Positions 15,701-26,625 of a stretch of DNA of 64,000 bases are shown in pieces (within the stretch, counting starts at the first letter, position 1; each line of letters starts with the position of its first letter). The translations under genes and the position numbers were made by a program. The notes under the pieces are model-generated. The model was not told the origin of the DNA, searched no databases, and saw nothing but the letters and a program-made list of their open reading frames with translations. Location: positions 930,001 to 994,000 of the forward strand of contig NZ_LN909065.1 in NCBI RefSeq assembly GCF_001486505.1, given 5' to 3'. This stretch comes from Paenibacillus rubinfantis. Lineage in GTDB: Bacteria > Bacillota > Bacilli > Paenibacillales > Paenibacillaceae.

Positions 15701-18415
15701 TTAATCACGTTTCACTGATTGTGTAAAGGTTTTTTTTCGTGACCACAGCTGTCCCCCTTGCACTTTCATTTGAATCCCCCCGTGCAAATCCGTTCGATAA
15801 ATGAGGCTGCCTATTCGTTCTAGACGTCCCACCACCTCTTGATTCGGATGGCCGTAAGAGTTGGATTGTCCTACGGAAATTACTGAAACAACCGGGTTCA
15901 ACTCGCTTAACCATTGTTCCGAAGTTGAGGTTTTGCTGCCGTGATGGGCAACTTTCAAAACATCAATCCGGGTCGATAAGAGACCTGCCCGATCCGATCC
16001 AGATTGCTTAATCTCACCGATAAGGCTCTTTTCTGCTGAAACATCCATATCTCCCGTAAATACAAATGAAACTCCATCCATGACGAGCTGAAACACGATA
16101 GAAAGATGGTTTTGGTTTTTCATGATTGAAACACGATCTGAAACAATTGATGGGTTTGGAGCCAAAAAAGTCAGCTTGGTTCTCTCATCCGGATCAAGAG
16201 TCATCCCTGCAAAGGCCGAGTAGATAGGGATGTTGTTGGCTATCGCCGTCTCCATCAGCGCCGTCATCGTCTTCGACTCCGCCAGACTGCCGTTGATCAG
16301 CACCGCCTCGACGGGGAACGAATCCAGCACCGCCTGCAGCCCGCCGATATGATCCTGGTCCCCGTGCGACAAAATCACCGCATCCAAGCGGTGAATCCCC
16401 CGCTTTTTGAGCAGGGGAACGACCGTTTTGGCCCCCACCTCAAAAGGTTCGCGCCGCTCCCGCCAAGCGTCCTTCGCTTTGCGAAACGACACCGTCCCCC
16501 CGCCGTCCACCAGCAAATGTTTGCCGGAAGGTGTCGTGATCAAGGCGCTATCGCCTTGGCCAACGTCGATGAACTCGATGTAGCCTGTCCCTTTCCGGTA
16601 GGCTGACTGATAACCGGAGAGGAGCAGCAGCACCATGCCTACAGCTGCGGTCAAGCGCAGGAGGTCACGTCGCCTAGCCCACACCCACTGGCCCAGTTTA
16701 TAGGCAAGCGCCCGGTCGAACTGCAACCGTCCCTTACCGCCAAATCTCAAGATGCGCTTGTGCCTAGGGTTGGAAGCCGCTGCTGCTAACGGTCTCAGAG
16801 GAACCGTCTCCTCCTCTTGCCACCTTTCGGCTATCGCTTCGGCAGCGATACGTTCCCGTCTTTTTCCCCAATAGAGCAGGAGATAGCCCCCGGCATAAAA
16901 TGCCGCCACCCAAAACAGCGACGGCGATTTCCAATAAGTCATAAAGCCGCTGCGTTCGCCAAGCCAGCTTGTCGCCTCAAATGTCGCCGTATTCAGCCAA
17001 CGTACCGGAAGGGCCGCCCATACACCGATCCGAACCGACAGGAAGCTTAGCAGCAGCGCCCCTGTCCCCAGTGGAAGCGCCAGTGTGCCGATGACTGGAA
17101 CCAGCAGCAAATTGGCCGGAATGGACAAGAAGGAAAACTGGTTGAAGTAAACGATCGTTAGTGGAAAAGACACCAGCTGAGCCGCCAGCGTGATCGCTAC
17201 AGCGTTCCCTGTCTTTCCCGGTAACCCGCGGAAATATGGAGCCAGCAGCGGCACAAACACGATGAGCCCCGCCGTCACGGCAAACGAGAGCTGGAAGCTG
17301 ACGTTCAGCAGATAGTACGGGTCCCAAAACAACATCAGCAATGCAACGGCGGCTAAGACGTTCAGGCTGTCCTTCAGCAGTCCACGCCTCAGCAAGTATA
17401 ACCCCAGCATCGTCATCAGCCCGGACCGGATGACCGACGGGGAGAAGCCGGTGAGCAGCATGTAACCCGGCACGAAGAGCAACGCTACCGTGATTGCGGT
17501 CTCCCGCGTCAAACGGCACAGACGCAGCAATCCCAGGACGAGCGCCACATTTATCGCGACATGGCTGCCGGAGATAGCGAGAATATGCGTGAGCCCAAGC
17601 TGCGTAAACTCCGCGTATTTATCCGGGTCCAGCTCATCCTGCAGGCCGATCAGCAGCCCCTTCATATAACCGGCTTGCCACCCCGGAAACAACCGCTCAA
17701 TCCGCTCGCCAAGGCGGTCGCGCAGCGCGTCGACAACTCCCAACGCAGCGGCGGTCCCGCGGGTGGGTTGACCCGACTGAAGTGCGGACGCGCCCGGCAC
17801 CTTAACCAGCCAATGAATCCGCTGCAAATGTAAGTACCGGCGGTAATCAAACGCGCCGAAATTACGAGCAGGCGGAGGCGATTCCAGCGTTCCGCCAAGC
17901 GTAACCCAAAGACCGCGCCGCCAGGATGCGGCCGTATGCTGTTCGCTTGGAGACGCCAGCCGCAGTTGGACGGCGACCTTTTCTCCGCCCGGGATCTCCT
18001 GCATCGCCGACGCTCTCCCCCCTGCCAACTTCAGCGACACGCGGCTGGCCTTCAGTGTAAAATCCGCTCGATCGCCATCCACCTTTACCGTGGACACGAT
18101 CGTTCCCTCCAAACGGACGGATTGTCCATCAAGCGGCTGCGCCTCTTCCTTGTCAGGGCTTGTCTCCGCCGCCAGCGCCCCGATTCTGCTCACATTTCCC
18201 GCTTCATGATACAGCCAGTAGCCGCCTCCAATTAAGAAAGCCAGCCATACCAAGGCGATACTCCGCCAAGACTGACGCCAAATCATTACGACAGCCGGGC
18301 ATACCAGCGATAACCCCAGCGTAAACAACCAAAAACGCCAGCCGGTGTAAGACGCCGCCAAGCCGCTGCCGGCCATCCAGCCGCAGGCGATCGCGATTAA
18401 CGGTCTCCGGTTCAC
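15701..18415 (-). CDS. comEC: ComEC/Rec2 DNA-uptake channel protein
   Basis: About 904 residues. ComEC forms the membrane channel for single-stranded DNA entry in transformation. The protein has N-terminal membrane segments, an OB-like region, a Competence domain with many membrane helices (GLTHILAISGSHVAINVALVL, FSPSVIRSGLMTMLGLYLL) and a C-terminal metallo-beta-lactamase-like domain (FIDVGQGDSALI, VILSHGDQDHIGGLQAVL, VLKVAHHGSKTSTS). GTG at 18415 follows GGAGGGGG; an upstream in-frame ATG at 18445 falls in the terminator tail. All key metal-binding motifs are intact. Confidence 0.96.
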   Translation of the reverse strand: MNRRPLIAIACGWMAGSGLAASYTGWRFWLFTLGLSLVCPAVVMIWRQSWRSIALVWLAFLIGGGYWLYHEAGNVSRIGALAAETSPDKEEAQPLDGQSVRLEGTIVSTVKVDGDRADFTLKASRVSLKLAGGRASAMQEIPGGEKVAVQLRLASPSEQHTAASWRRGLWVTLGGTLESPPPARNFGAFDYRRYLHLQRIHWLVKVPGASALQSGQPTRGTAAALGVVDALRDRLGERIERLFPGWQAGYMKGLLIGLQDELDPDKYAEFTQLGLTHILAISGSHVAINVALVLGLLRLCRLTRETAITVALLFVPGYMLLTGFSPSVIRSGLMTMLGLYLLRRGLLKDSLNVLAAVALLMLFWDPYYLLNVSFQLSFAVTAGLIVFVPLLAPYFRGLPGKTGNAVAITLAAQLVSFPLTIVYFNQFSFLSIPANLLLVPVIGTLALPLGTGALLLSFLSVRIGVWAALPVRWLNTATFEATSWLGERSGFMTYWKSPSLFWVAAFYAGGYLLLYWGKRRERIAAEAIAERWQEEETVPLRPLAAAASNPRHKRILRFGGKGRLQFDRALAYKLGQWVWARRRDLLRLTAAVGMVLLLLSGYQSAYRKGTGYIEFIDVGQGDSALITTPSGKHLLVDGGGTVSFRKAKDAWRERREPFEVGAKTVVPLLKKRGIHRLDAVILSHGDQDHIGGLQAVLDSFPVEAVLINGSLAESKTMTALMETAIANNIPIYSAFAGMTLDPDERTKLTFLAPNPSIVSDRVSIMKNQNHLSIVFQLVMDGVSFVFTGDMDVSAEKSLIGEIKQSGSDRAGLLSTRIDVLKVAHHGSKTSTSEQWLSELNPVVSVISVGQSNSYGHPNQEVVGRLERIGSLIYRTDLHGGIQMKVQGGQLWSRKKTFTQSVKRD

Positions 18416-18443
18416 GGGAACCCCCTCCTTGTTCCGAAAAAGC

Positions 18444-18480
18444 AAAAAAACACCTCACCCGCCCTAAGGCGAATGAGGTG
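18444..18480 (-). terminator. Intrinsic terminator between comEB and comEC
   Basis: CACCTCA (18451-18457) pairs with TGAGGTG (18474-18480) with an inner GCC/GGC pairing, followed on the minus strand by seven T residues. It stands only about 30 bp before the comEC start, leaving no room for a separate promoter. Confidence 0.9.
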
Positions 18481-18514
18481 CTTCCGCATTCGATACTGTA
18501 TCGTTCTTATTCAG

Positions 18515-19033
18515 TTACTCTTCCACGTGCGCGATCGTTTCCTGCGGCGGCTGATAGCCTTCCAGACGGCGGAAGGTGATTCCTTTTTGCGCCATCATCG
18601 CGGTCACTTTGCCGGTATCCTTCGGATAGGGCCGATGAAACACGATTTCCGTAATACCGCTGTTGGCTAGCATGTTCGCGCAAGTCCAGCACGGCTCGTC
18701 CGTGACGTAAACGCTGGACCCTTCCCGATCGATCCGGTCCGTGAATAACAGCAGGTTCTGCTCGGCATGAATGGTGCGGACGCAGCGCTGCTTCTTCACC
18801 ATTTTTTCCTGGCCGTCTTCGACCACAAGCTCGTACTCTTCCGCGATCATACAGCCGGCCTCCGAGCAGTCCGGGACGCCGGAAGGGGCTCCGTTATAGG
18901 CGGTGCCCAGCAGCTTCTTGCCCTGAACCAGCACAGCGCCGACATGACGGCGGTTGCAGCGCGACCGCGTTGATACCATATAAGCGATATCCATGAAATA
19001 CGTATCCCAGTCTTTGCGTTTGTCCGGATTCAT
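18515..19033 (-). CDS. comEB: Deoxycytidylate (dCMP) deaminase, ComEB
   Basis: dCMP deaminase converts dCMP to dUMP for thymidylate synthesis. The 172-residue protein has the zinc signature TIHAEQN (H, catalytic E) and EPCWTC, plus NGAPSGVPDC typical of this subfamily. ComEB is not required for DNA uptake enzymatically in Bacillus but sits in the com operon, as here. GAGGGGG lies eight bases before the ATG. It is 40 bp downstream of comEA on the same strand. Confidence 0.96.
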   Translation of the reverse strand: MNPDKRKDWDTYFMDIAYMVSTRSRCNRRHVGAVLVQGKKLLGTAYNGAPSGVPDCSEAGCMIAEEYELVVEDGQEKMVKKQRCVRTIHAEQNLLLFTDRIDREGSSVYVTDEPCWTCANMLANSGITEIVFHRPYPKDTGKVTAMMAQKGITFRRLEGYQPPQETIAHVEE

Positions 19034-19073
19034 CCCATTATCCCCCTCACAACTAGCTTTCGATCACACAGGC

Positions 19074-19631
19074 TTACAGCCCGATGTAAGGCTTCATTTT
19101 CTCCAACATTTTGTCTCCGATCCCTTTGACCTGGGTCAACTCTTCAATGGAGGTAAATGCGCCATGCGTATTGCGGTAATCCAGGATCGCCTGGGCTTTC
19201 TTCTCGCCGATCCCGGGAATCTCCTGCAGCTCGGCTAGTCCAGCCCGATTGATGCTGATCTTACCGGTTTCTACGGACTTGACGAGATCCCCGGCCTTAT
19301 CCGTTGGGCTCGCGGTTGGGGATGCGGTGCCTACCGCTCCGGGCGCGGTTCCGCTACTCCCTGCTTCCGCAGCAGCTAAAGCCGGATTCCCTCCGGCTGT
19401 TGATGCCGTCGTTCCCGGACTGCCACCTGCTGCCGCTTCCCCAGTCGGGGCATTCACGACGCCAGAGCCTTTCCCCGCCGCGTTTTCCTCGGCCAACAGT
19501 GCCTGAACTTCGGCATTTACCGGCGTCCAGCCCTCGATCCCCACGGGCGGGCGAGCCCCTGTCGCTAGCAGCATCAACCCGGCGCCGATCGCAGCCGAAA
19601 CGATCGCCGTTAATACGAGTTCCCTTCGCAT
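19074..19631 (-). CDS. comEA: ComEA, membrane-anchored DNA-binding competence protein
   Basis: ComEA is the surface receptor that binds double-stranded DNA and hands it to ComEC. The 185-residue protein has an N-terminal membrane segment (LTAIVSAAIGAGLMLLATGA), an Ala/Gly/Thr-rich linker, and a C-terminal pair of helix-hairpin-helix motifs (INRAGLAELQEIPGIGEKKA, FTSIEELTQVKGIGDKMLEK). The SLBB-like domain seen in Bacillus ComEA is reduced to part of the linker. Order comEA-comEB-comEC is conserved; comER is divergent upstream. Confidence 0.95.
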   Translation of the reverse strand: MRRELVLTAIVSAAIGAGLMLLATGARPPVGIEGWTPVNAEVQALLAEENAAGKGSGVVNAPTGEAAAGGSPGTTASTAGGNPALAAAEAGSSGTAPGAVGTASPTASPTDKAGDLVKSVETGKISINRAGLAELQEIPGIGEKKAQAILDYRNTHGAFTSIEELTQVKGIGDKMLEKMKPYIGL

Positions 19632-19845
19632 CTGTAATCCACTCCCCTATGAAACATCTTAAAGGAATCCAACGATAGTCATGAAGATCCAATCAAGCTG
19701 CATACATATTTATACAGGTGAAGTAGAAACGGCAGAAGTCGGTTCGCGCTCCAGTCAAACTAACCGTTTATCTCACGTAAACGAAATGCGATCCACCTTA
19801 TTGTTTTACCAAGATAGTGCGTTAAGCACGGAAAGGGGAAGCCGG

Positions 19846-20781
19846 ATGAAAGTCGCCTTCATCGGTACCGGATCCATGGGAAGCCTGCTCATCGACGCAT
19901 TTTTGCGTTCCGGCGCGCTGCTCCCGCATAACATTTGTGCCAGCAACCGCTCTCCCTACAAAACCAAATGGCTGGTTCAGCGCCATCCGGGTCTGCTGGT
20001 GTACGGCAGCAATGCCGAAGCCGCGCAGGGAAGCAAAATCGTCTTCTTGTGCGTCAAACCCCTGGATTACCCCGATGTTATCGCGGAACTCCGGGACGTG
20101 CTCGACGACAAACAAATCGTCGTGTCGATTACCAGCCCCGTTCAGATTGAAACTTTAGAAGAAGCTCTTCCCTCGAAAATCGCCAAGATCATTCCCAGCG
20201 TTACGCATTCCGTTCACAGCGGCGCTTCGCTCTGCATCTACGGCAAGCGGGTTCGTCCTGAAGACCGGCTGCTGCTGGAGCAGCTGATGTCCTCGATCAG
20301 CAAACCGATTACCCTCAAAGAAAGCGAAACCCGGATCGCATCGGATCTATCCAGCTGTGGACCGGCTTTCGTTGCGTATATGCTCCAGCTGTGGGCCGAG
20401 TCGGCCGCCGAGCGGACGGGAATCGGGTATGACGAAGCGATTGTGCTTGGCTCGGAAATGCTGCTGGGCACCGGAAAATTACTGACCGATGGCGGCCTGA
20501 GTCCGGAGGAGCTGATCGAGCGGGTTGCCGTTCCCGGAGGAGTTACCGCCGAAGGTATCGCCGTGCTCGACTCCGGTCTGCGCGGAGTTTTTGCCCGTCT
20601 GATTGAAACGACGCACCGCAAATATGACGACGATATCGGCAAGCTGCATGTGCTGTTTCACCCGGAGATTCCGGACACCTTGCCGCCGTCCGCAGATATT
20701 GCACCATCAGATTCGGAAAGGGAAGGCCCCCTTTCCGGCGTCAAACCGCCGGACGGATCGGGGGCAACCTCCATCTCCTGA
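19846..20781 (+). CDS. comER: ComER, ProC-like late competence protein
   Basis: The protein of about 311 residues has an N-terminal Rossmann motif (MKVAFIGTGSMGSLLIDAFL) and the pyrroline-5-carboxylate reductase dimerisation domain (SSCGPAFVAYMLQLWAESA, VAVPGGVTAEGI). In Bacillus comER is divergent from comEA and its role in competence is dispensable; a link to sporulation/biofilm has been reported for some relatives. ATG at 19846 follows AAGGGGAA; the open frame extends upstream without a ribosome site. The last 35 residues are a Pro/Ser/Asp-rich disordered tail. Convergent with leuS. Confidence 0.93.
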   Translation: MKVAFIGTGSMGSLLIDAFLRSGALLPHNICASNRSPYKTKWLVQRHPGLLVYGSNAEAAQGSKIVFLCVKPLDYPDVIAELRDVLDDKQIVVSITSPVQIETLEEALPSKIAKIIPSVTHSVHSGASLCIYGKRVRPEDRLLLEQLMSSISKPITLKESETRIASDLSSCGPAFVAYMLQLWAESAAERTGIGYDEAIVLGSEMLLGTGKLLTDGGLSPEELIERVAVPGGVTAEGIAVLDSGLRGVFARLIETTHRKYDDDIGKLHVLFHPEIPDTLPPSADIAPSDSEREGPLSGVKPPDGSGATSIS

Positions 20782-20811
20782 CCCAACTGCCACCCCCTCG
20801 GGTGGAAAAAC

Positions 20812-23253
<2,442 letters not shown>

Positions 23254-23313
23254 AATTCAAAATCCTCCTTGAACAACCAAGTATTTTCTAATTTTCTTCA
23301 ACTACCATGTAAA

Positions 23314-23580
23314 ATAAAAAAACCTCCCGATCCATAGCGTATGATCGCTAGGGACGAGAGGAAATTTCCCGTGGTACCACCCTAGTTAGCATCGGACATG
23401 CTTTGTCCTAGCTCCCTTTGCACCCTTAACGCGGGCAAAACGATGATGATTTGCGCATCATTACTCCAAGGCGAGTTCATCTGCATTCCCCAACCGGCTT
23501 GCACCCGACGCCGGCTCTCTGGATGGCGGAATCCCAAATTACTATTCCTCTTCAAAGTTCCACAATATAGAATTGGATTA
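23314..23580 (-). ncRNA. T-box leader (tRNA-Leu sensing) of leuS
   Basis: Reading the minus strand, the 14-nt T-box core AGGGTGGTACCACG lies at about 23384-23371, followed by a terminator hairpin with a T run at 23322-23314. Upstream a stem I region contains GAACTC, where CTC could be the leucine specifier codon, consistent with leuS downstream. Uncharged tRNA pairs with the specifier and the T-box bulge to stabilise the antiterminator. Exact stem boundaries were not computed. Confidence 0.93.
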
Positions 23581-23586
23581 TCAACC

Positions 23587-23615
23587 ATTATATAAATAAT
23601 GCCACGGATCGTCAA
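23587..23615 (-). promoter_or_regulatory. Sigma-A promoter of the leuS T-box transcript
   Basis: TTGACG (23615-23610) and a perfect TATAAT (23592-23587) with a 17-base spacer on the minus strand; transcription start expected near 23580. Confidence 0.88.
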
Positions 23616-23663
23616 TGCCGGTTTGCTCATCCCCCGTTCGCAATTTTTTCACCGGTTGACCTC

Positions 23664-23691
23664 TTTACAGTTTCACTTAAAAGTGTATAAT
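23664..23691 (+). promoter_or_regulatory. Candidate promoter of tRNA-Pro
   Basis: TTTACA at 23664 and TATAAT at 23686 with a 16-base spacer, about 38 bp upstream of the tRNA; divergent from the leuS promoter. Confidence 0.7.
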
Positions 23692-23728
23692 TTATTAATG
23701 TTTCCCCCAAAAATAATATTACTGCTAA

Positions 23729-23802
23729 CGAGACGTGGCTCAGCTTGGTAGAGCGCTTGCTTCGGGAGCAAGAGGTCGCAGGTTCAAATCCTGTCGTCTC
23801 GA
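23729..23802 (+). tRNA. tRNA-Pro (anticodon CGG)
   Basis: A full cloverleaf can be drawn: acceptor CGAGACG/CGTCTCG, D arm GCTC/GAGC, anticodon stem CTTGC/GCAAG with loop TTCGGGA (anticodon CGG, codon CCG), variable loop AGGTC, T arm GCAGG-TTCAAAT-CCTGT, discriminator A. The CCA end is not encoded. A terminator follows directly, so it is a single-tRNA transcript. Confidence 0.96.
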
Positions 23803-23815
23803 TTCCGCTAATTAC

Positions 23816-23859
23816 AGACAACAACCTATTGGATCTTTTCCAAAGGGGGTTGTCTTTTT
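23816..23859 (+). terminator. Terminator after tRNA-Pro
   Basis: AGACAAC (23816-23822 region) and GTTGTCT (23849-23855) form the stem, followed by TTTTT on the plus strand. Confidence 0.85.
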
Positions 23860-23994
23860 CATGTTTATGTTCGAATCAAAGCATCAAAGTGTATCGGAAA
23901 ACAACACCGATTTGCAAAATTATGGTATAATTGGACAAGCAATAGAATAGGCTTCAAGGGCGGTCGGCTAATCTCCCGGAAGGGAGGCGATGCC

Positions 23995-24078
23995 ATGGAA
24001 GTTTATCAAGCATTGACGCTAATGATTTCATTCGCGACTTTAATTGTCCTGATACTTTCATTCCATAAACGCAAATAG
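23995..24078 (+). CDS. Holin-like type I toxin peptide (Hol-Tox type), 27 aa
   Basis: The peptide MEVYQALTLMISFATLIVLI then LSFHKRK is one hydrophobic helix with a basic tail, the hallmark of the putative holin-like toxin family found in Bacillales, Lactobacillales and Clostridia. The ATG at 23995 follows GGGAGG by seven bases; the 5' leader has a CGGTCGGCTAATCTCCCGG hairpin-like segment typical for these loci. Such peptides insert in the membrane and are silenced by antisense RNA. Convergent antisense promoter and terminator are visible downstream. Confidence 0.85.
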   Translation: MEVYQALTLMISFATLIVLILSFHKRK

Positions 24079-24186
24079 ACCGCCCTCGCCAAAGGTAAAC
24101 GGTCTATTTGTCACTATTCCGTTATTGCCACCGCCCTTAAAAGCGGCTATTGCGCTGGAGTCGTGTTCGACGCACGGCTCCTTTTG
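24075..24186 (-). ncRNA. Predicted antisense RNA antitoxin overlapping the toxin 3' region
   Basis: A minus-strand promoter (see 24192-24220) would start near 24186 and read toward the toxin. The hairpin ATAGACCG (24075-24082) with CGGTCTAT (24100-24107) is placed as a terminator over the toxin stop codon, giving an RNA of about 110 nt complementary to the toxin 3' UTR. The arrangement matches txpA/RatA and bsr-type modules. The RNA itself is a prediction. Confidence 0.65.
24157..24185 (+). terminator. Terminator of the toxin mRNA
   Basis: GGAGTCGTG and CACGGCTCC form a stem (one mismatch/wobble) followed by TTTT on the plus strand. Confidence 0.82.
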
Positions 24187-24191
24187 GCTAT

Positions 24192-24220
24192 AGTATACAG
24201 CATAATGTTGACTTTGTCAT
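24192..24220 (-). promoter_or_regulatory. Promoter of the antisense RNA
   Basis: ATGACA (24220-24215) and TATACT (24197-24192) on the minus strand, 17-base spacer. Confidence 0.68.
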
Positions 24221-24288
24221 ACGCCATCTTACATTTTGTCACCACCCTCGTATCTAACACTATTGTTTATATAAGGAGTTAGTTAATC

Positions 24289-24483
24289 ATGGAAGTCATA
24301 TTATTTTTATTTATCCTTCTTGCTTTGCTAAATATCTTTTTCCCTCGAATCTCTTGGTACATCAGCTATGGCTGGAAAATCAAAGGCGATGTTGAACCTA
24401 GTGATGCTTATCTGCTTATGACAAGAATAGGCAGCATTATAGCCCTGATTCTGCTGTACTTTTTCTGGTCTAGCTTCCCCTAA
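24289..24483 (+). CDS. Small membrane protein, DUF6199-like
   Basis: The 64-residue product has two hydrophobic segments (about 1-18 and 46-61) around a central motif PRISWYISYGWKIKGDVEPS, which resembles the DUF6199 family of small Firmicute membrane proteins (recognised from the WYxSYGW-K-EPSDA pattern). Function is unknown. AGGAG lies ten bases before the ATG. Immediate neighbours are the type I toxin module and a convergent SDR gene; no functional link is evident. Confidence 0.75.
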   Translation: MEVILFLFILLALLNIFFPRISWYISYGWKIKGDVEPSDAYLLMTRIGSIIALILLYFFWSSFP

Positions 24484-24510
24484 CCTAAGGACAGTCTTCT
24501 ATTAATAATT

Positions 24511-24558
24511 TTAGGGATGCCCCAACAAGCCTTTAACGGCTCTTGAGACATCCCCTAC
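24511..24558. terminator. Long inverted repeat between convergent genes
   Basis: AGGGATG (24513-24519) pairs with CATCCCCT (24549-24556), with inner CAAG/CTTG pairing. T tracts are weak on both strands; a bidirectional terminator is probable from position. Confidence 0.6.
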
Positions 24559-24574
24559 TATGTTCATCGGTTCC

Positions 24575-25366
24575 TTAAAAAATCGTAGGCACCATCCCCC
24601 CATCCATACGGATGGGCGAGCCTCTGAATGCCGAGGCATAAGGGCTGCATAAGAACACCGCTAGTCGGCCGATTTCAAAAGGGCGGATAAAACGCTGCAG
24701 CTCGGAATGCGCCAGGTTGGCGGCCATGAAAGTTTTCTCCTTGTCCGCAAACGTCATGCTCTCCGGATACATGTGCTCAATGATTTGCTGCACCTTTTCG
24801 GAAAGCGTAGGCCCCGGCATGATCGTATTCGTGGTAACCTCCGTTCCCGCCGTCAGTTTGGACAGGCTTTTAGAGAGCGACAATAACATGGATTTCGTCA
24901 TCGCGTACTGAGGCATTTGCCCTGCGGGCATAACCGCTTCTTCGCTGGCCATAAACAGGATTCGGCCAAAGTTATTTTTCAACATCTGGGGCAAATAGAA
25001 CTTGGTTAACGCGTTTGCGGCAAGAACGTTGGTCCGAAAATAATTCTCCCAAACCTCATCGCTTATATCCTCATAAGACATAATTTCATAGATCCCCATA
25101 TTATGAATCAAAATATCCACCTCGGGATATTGCTCAAACAAAGCATTCCTATGCTGCGGGTCCACCAAATCTGCGGGAGCACCCAGCGGCGAAGTTGTCG
25201 GGCACTCCTGCTTTAACTCCTTCACCGTGCGTTCAACCTCTTCCGGGTCCCGGCCATTTACCAGTACATTTGCACCTTCCCGCGCAAGCTCGAAAGCAAT
25301 GGCTCTCCCTATCCCCTTCGTCGACCCCGTAACTAACGCCGTTTTGTTCCCTAATCCCATATCCAT
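24575..25366 (-). CDS. Short-chain dehydrogenase/reductase
   Basis: The 263-residue protein has the NAD(P)-binding TGSTKGIGRAIAFELA, an HNMG variant of the NNAG motif, a catalytic Ser region (LFMASEEAVMPAG) and YAMTK as the YxxxK catalytic pair. The C-terminal half contains an insertion (EHMYPESMTFADKEKTFMA) common in a subset of SDRs. Substrate unknown. ATG at 25366 follows AAGGAG by ten bases; the frame continues upstream without a ribosome site. The AraC-type regulator gene just upstream on the same strand may control it. Confidence 0.9.
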   Translation of the reverse strand: MDMGLGNKTALVTGSTKGIGRAIAFELAREGANVLVNGRDPEEVERTVKELKQECPTTSPLGAPADLVDPQHRNALFEQYPEVDILIHNMGIYEIMSYEDISDEVWENYFRTNVLAANALTKFYLPQMLKNNFGRILFMASEEAVMPAGQMPQYAMTKSMLLSLSKSLSKLTAGTEVTTNTIMPGPTLSEKVQQIIEHMYPESMTFADKEKTFMAANLAHSELQRFIRPFEIGRLAVFLCSPYASAFRGSPIRMDGGMVPTIF

Positions 25367-25519
25367 GGATGCATGTCTCCTTCTGCTGTATTCACGACAA
25401 ACCGGCAGGTGTTCAAAATCCACCCCTCCGATGTCTGGATAGAGATTATGTTACGGGGTCAGAAGTATTTGGTAACTAGCGTACAGCGACAAAATTCTTG
25501 GATCGGGCGCCACCCTCCT

Positions 25520-26527
25520 TCAGGTTGTTCTTCTCCCAAATTGAGCGGACCGCCAGTTTGAAGGTGTATCTCCCTCCCAGAGCCGGAAAGCGCGGTAAAA
25601 AGAGTTCTGGTCCTCATATCCAACCAAAAAAGCGACCTCTTTAATATTCAACTCCGGATTCGCCAAATACTCCCGGGCTTGTTCGTGCCGAGCCTGGTTC
25701 AGCAGTTGCTTGAACGTAGTGCCTTCGTCGGTCAATCGACGCTGCAAGGTACGGCCGCTCATTCCCAACTCGTTGGCTACAAAGCGAATGTCCAGATGTC
25801 CTTCACCCAAGCTGCGTTTGAGCGTCCGGCGGACCGCCGCAGAGACCAAGCTCGAGTGATTCTCTTCTATGGATTGATCCAAAACAGGGGTCAACATCTC
25901 CAACAGCTCCTGGTTATATGAAACAAACGGCCGATCCAAATCCCTTTGATGCAACGTCAACCGGTTTCGGGTTGAAGCGGTGGTGACCCGGCAGCCGAAA
26001 TAAGCTTCCAATACCTCTACGTTGCCTACGGCACTGGAAAATTCTACGGCACAGGCACTGAGAGGCTGTCCGGTTCCCCGACGTCCAAGCTCAAGGAGAA
26101 AGACCATCGTGGTTCCGATCAGGACGGAAGGGCCGGAAGGCTCATCCGGTCCACGGTTCAGTTCTAAAGTACAGGATGTCCCCACTTCGGTAATCAGTAA
26201 GGTTTCCGGAGGGCACATCGTTTTATATCGCGCCATTCCGTGCAACGCCTCACGGTAATTACGGGCATGATAGGTTGCTAAAACGCTAGGCGGGTAGTGA
26301 TCCGAATCAAATGTGGCGGCAAGCTTAATCATACTTTCGGCCGTATCCCCCATCAGGTCGGCATAGCTTTGCCATATCCGAAAATATTGCTCTGTGGTGA
26401 CGGCGAGCGGATCTGTTAATCGAGTGAGCGGCACCCGGGCCCGGCTAGCAATCTCATAAGGATCGATGCCTAATCGCTGCACCCCAGACCATAAGCCAGG
26501 CGGGACGGTGATGCGTTCAACATTCAT
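25520..26527 (-). CDS. AraC-family regulator with arabinose-binding-like N-terminal domain
   Basis: The 335-residue protein carries an N-terminal effector domain of the OruR/Arabinose_bd type (GLWSGVQRLGIDPYEIASRA) and a C-terminal double HTH (about residues 235-325; ANELGMSGRTLQRRLTDEGT, VAFLVGYEDQNSFYRAFRLW). This architecture is common in Proteobacteria and less so in Firmicutes, so acquisition by transfer is possible. It precedes the SDR gene by about 150 bp on the same strand and is a candidate activator of it. Confidence 0.92.
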   Translation of the reverse strand: MNVERITVPPGLWSGVQRLGIDPYEIASRARVPLTRLTDPLAVTTEQYFRIWQSYADLMGDTAESMIKLAATFDSDHYPPSVLATYHARNYREALHGMARYKTMCPPETLLITEVGTSCTLELNRGPDEPSGPSVLIGTTMVFLLELGRRGTGQPLSACAVEFSSAVGNVEVLEAYFGCRVTTASTRNRLTLHQRDLDRPFVSYNQELLEMLTPVLDQSIEENHSSLVSAAVRRTLKRSLGEGHLDIRFVANELGMSGRTLQRRLTDEGTTFKQLLNQARHEQAREYLANPELNIKEVAFLVGYEDQNSFYRAFRLWEGDTPSNWRSAQFGRRTT

Positions 26528-26592
26528 CAGTTAAAACTCTCCTTCGCTCTGCTTCACTAGGGTTCAAGGTTATGTTCAGTAGTATATAACAA

Positions 26593-26620
26593 GAAAGCAG
26601 CCTCCAGGGAGACTGCTTTC
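26593..26620 (-). terminator. Terminator of the exporter-like gene
   Basis: GAAAGCAG (26593-26600) and CTGCTTTC (26613-26620) with inner CTCC/GGAG pairing; modest T content follows on the minus strand. Confidence 0.75.
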
Positions 26621-26625
26621 GCAAG

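Noticed and set aside
23382..23630. 82-codon minus-strand open frame upstream of leuS
   Set aside because: Coincides with the T-box leader and its promoter; sequence conservation there is RNA structure, not protein.
23729..24483. tRNA-anchored integrative element or prophage remnant
   Set aside because: Although a tRNA and a holin-like peptide are adjacent, there is no integrase, no direct repeat of the tRNA 3' end seen downstream and no phage genes; the peptide is better explained as a type I toxin.
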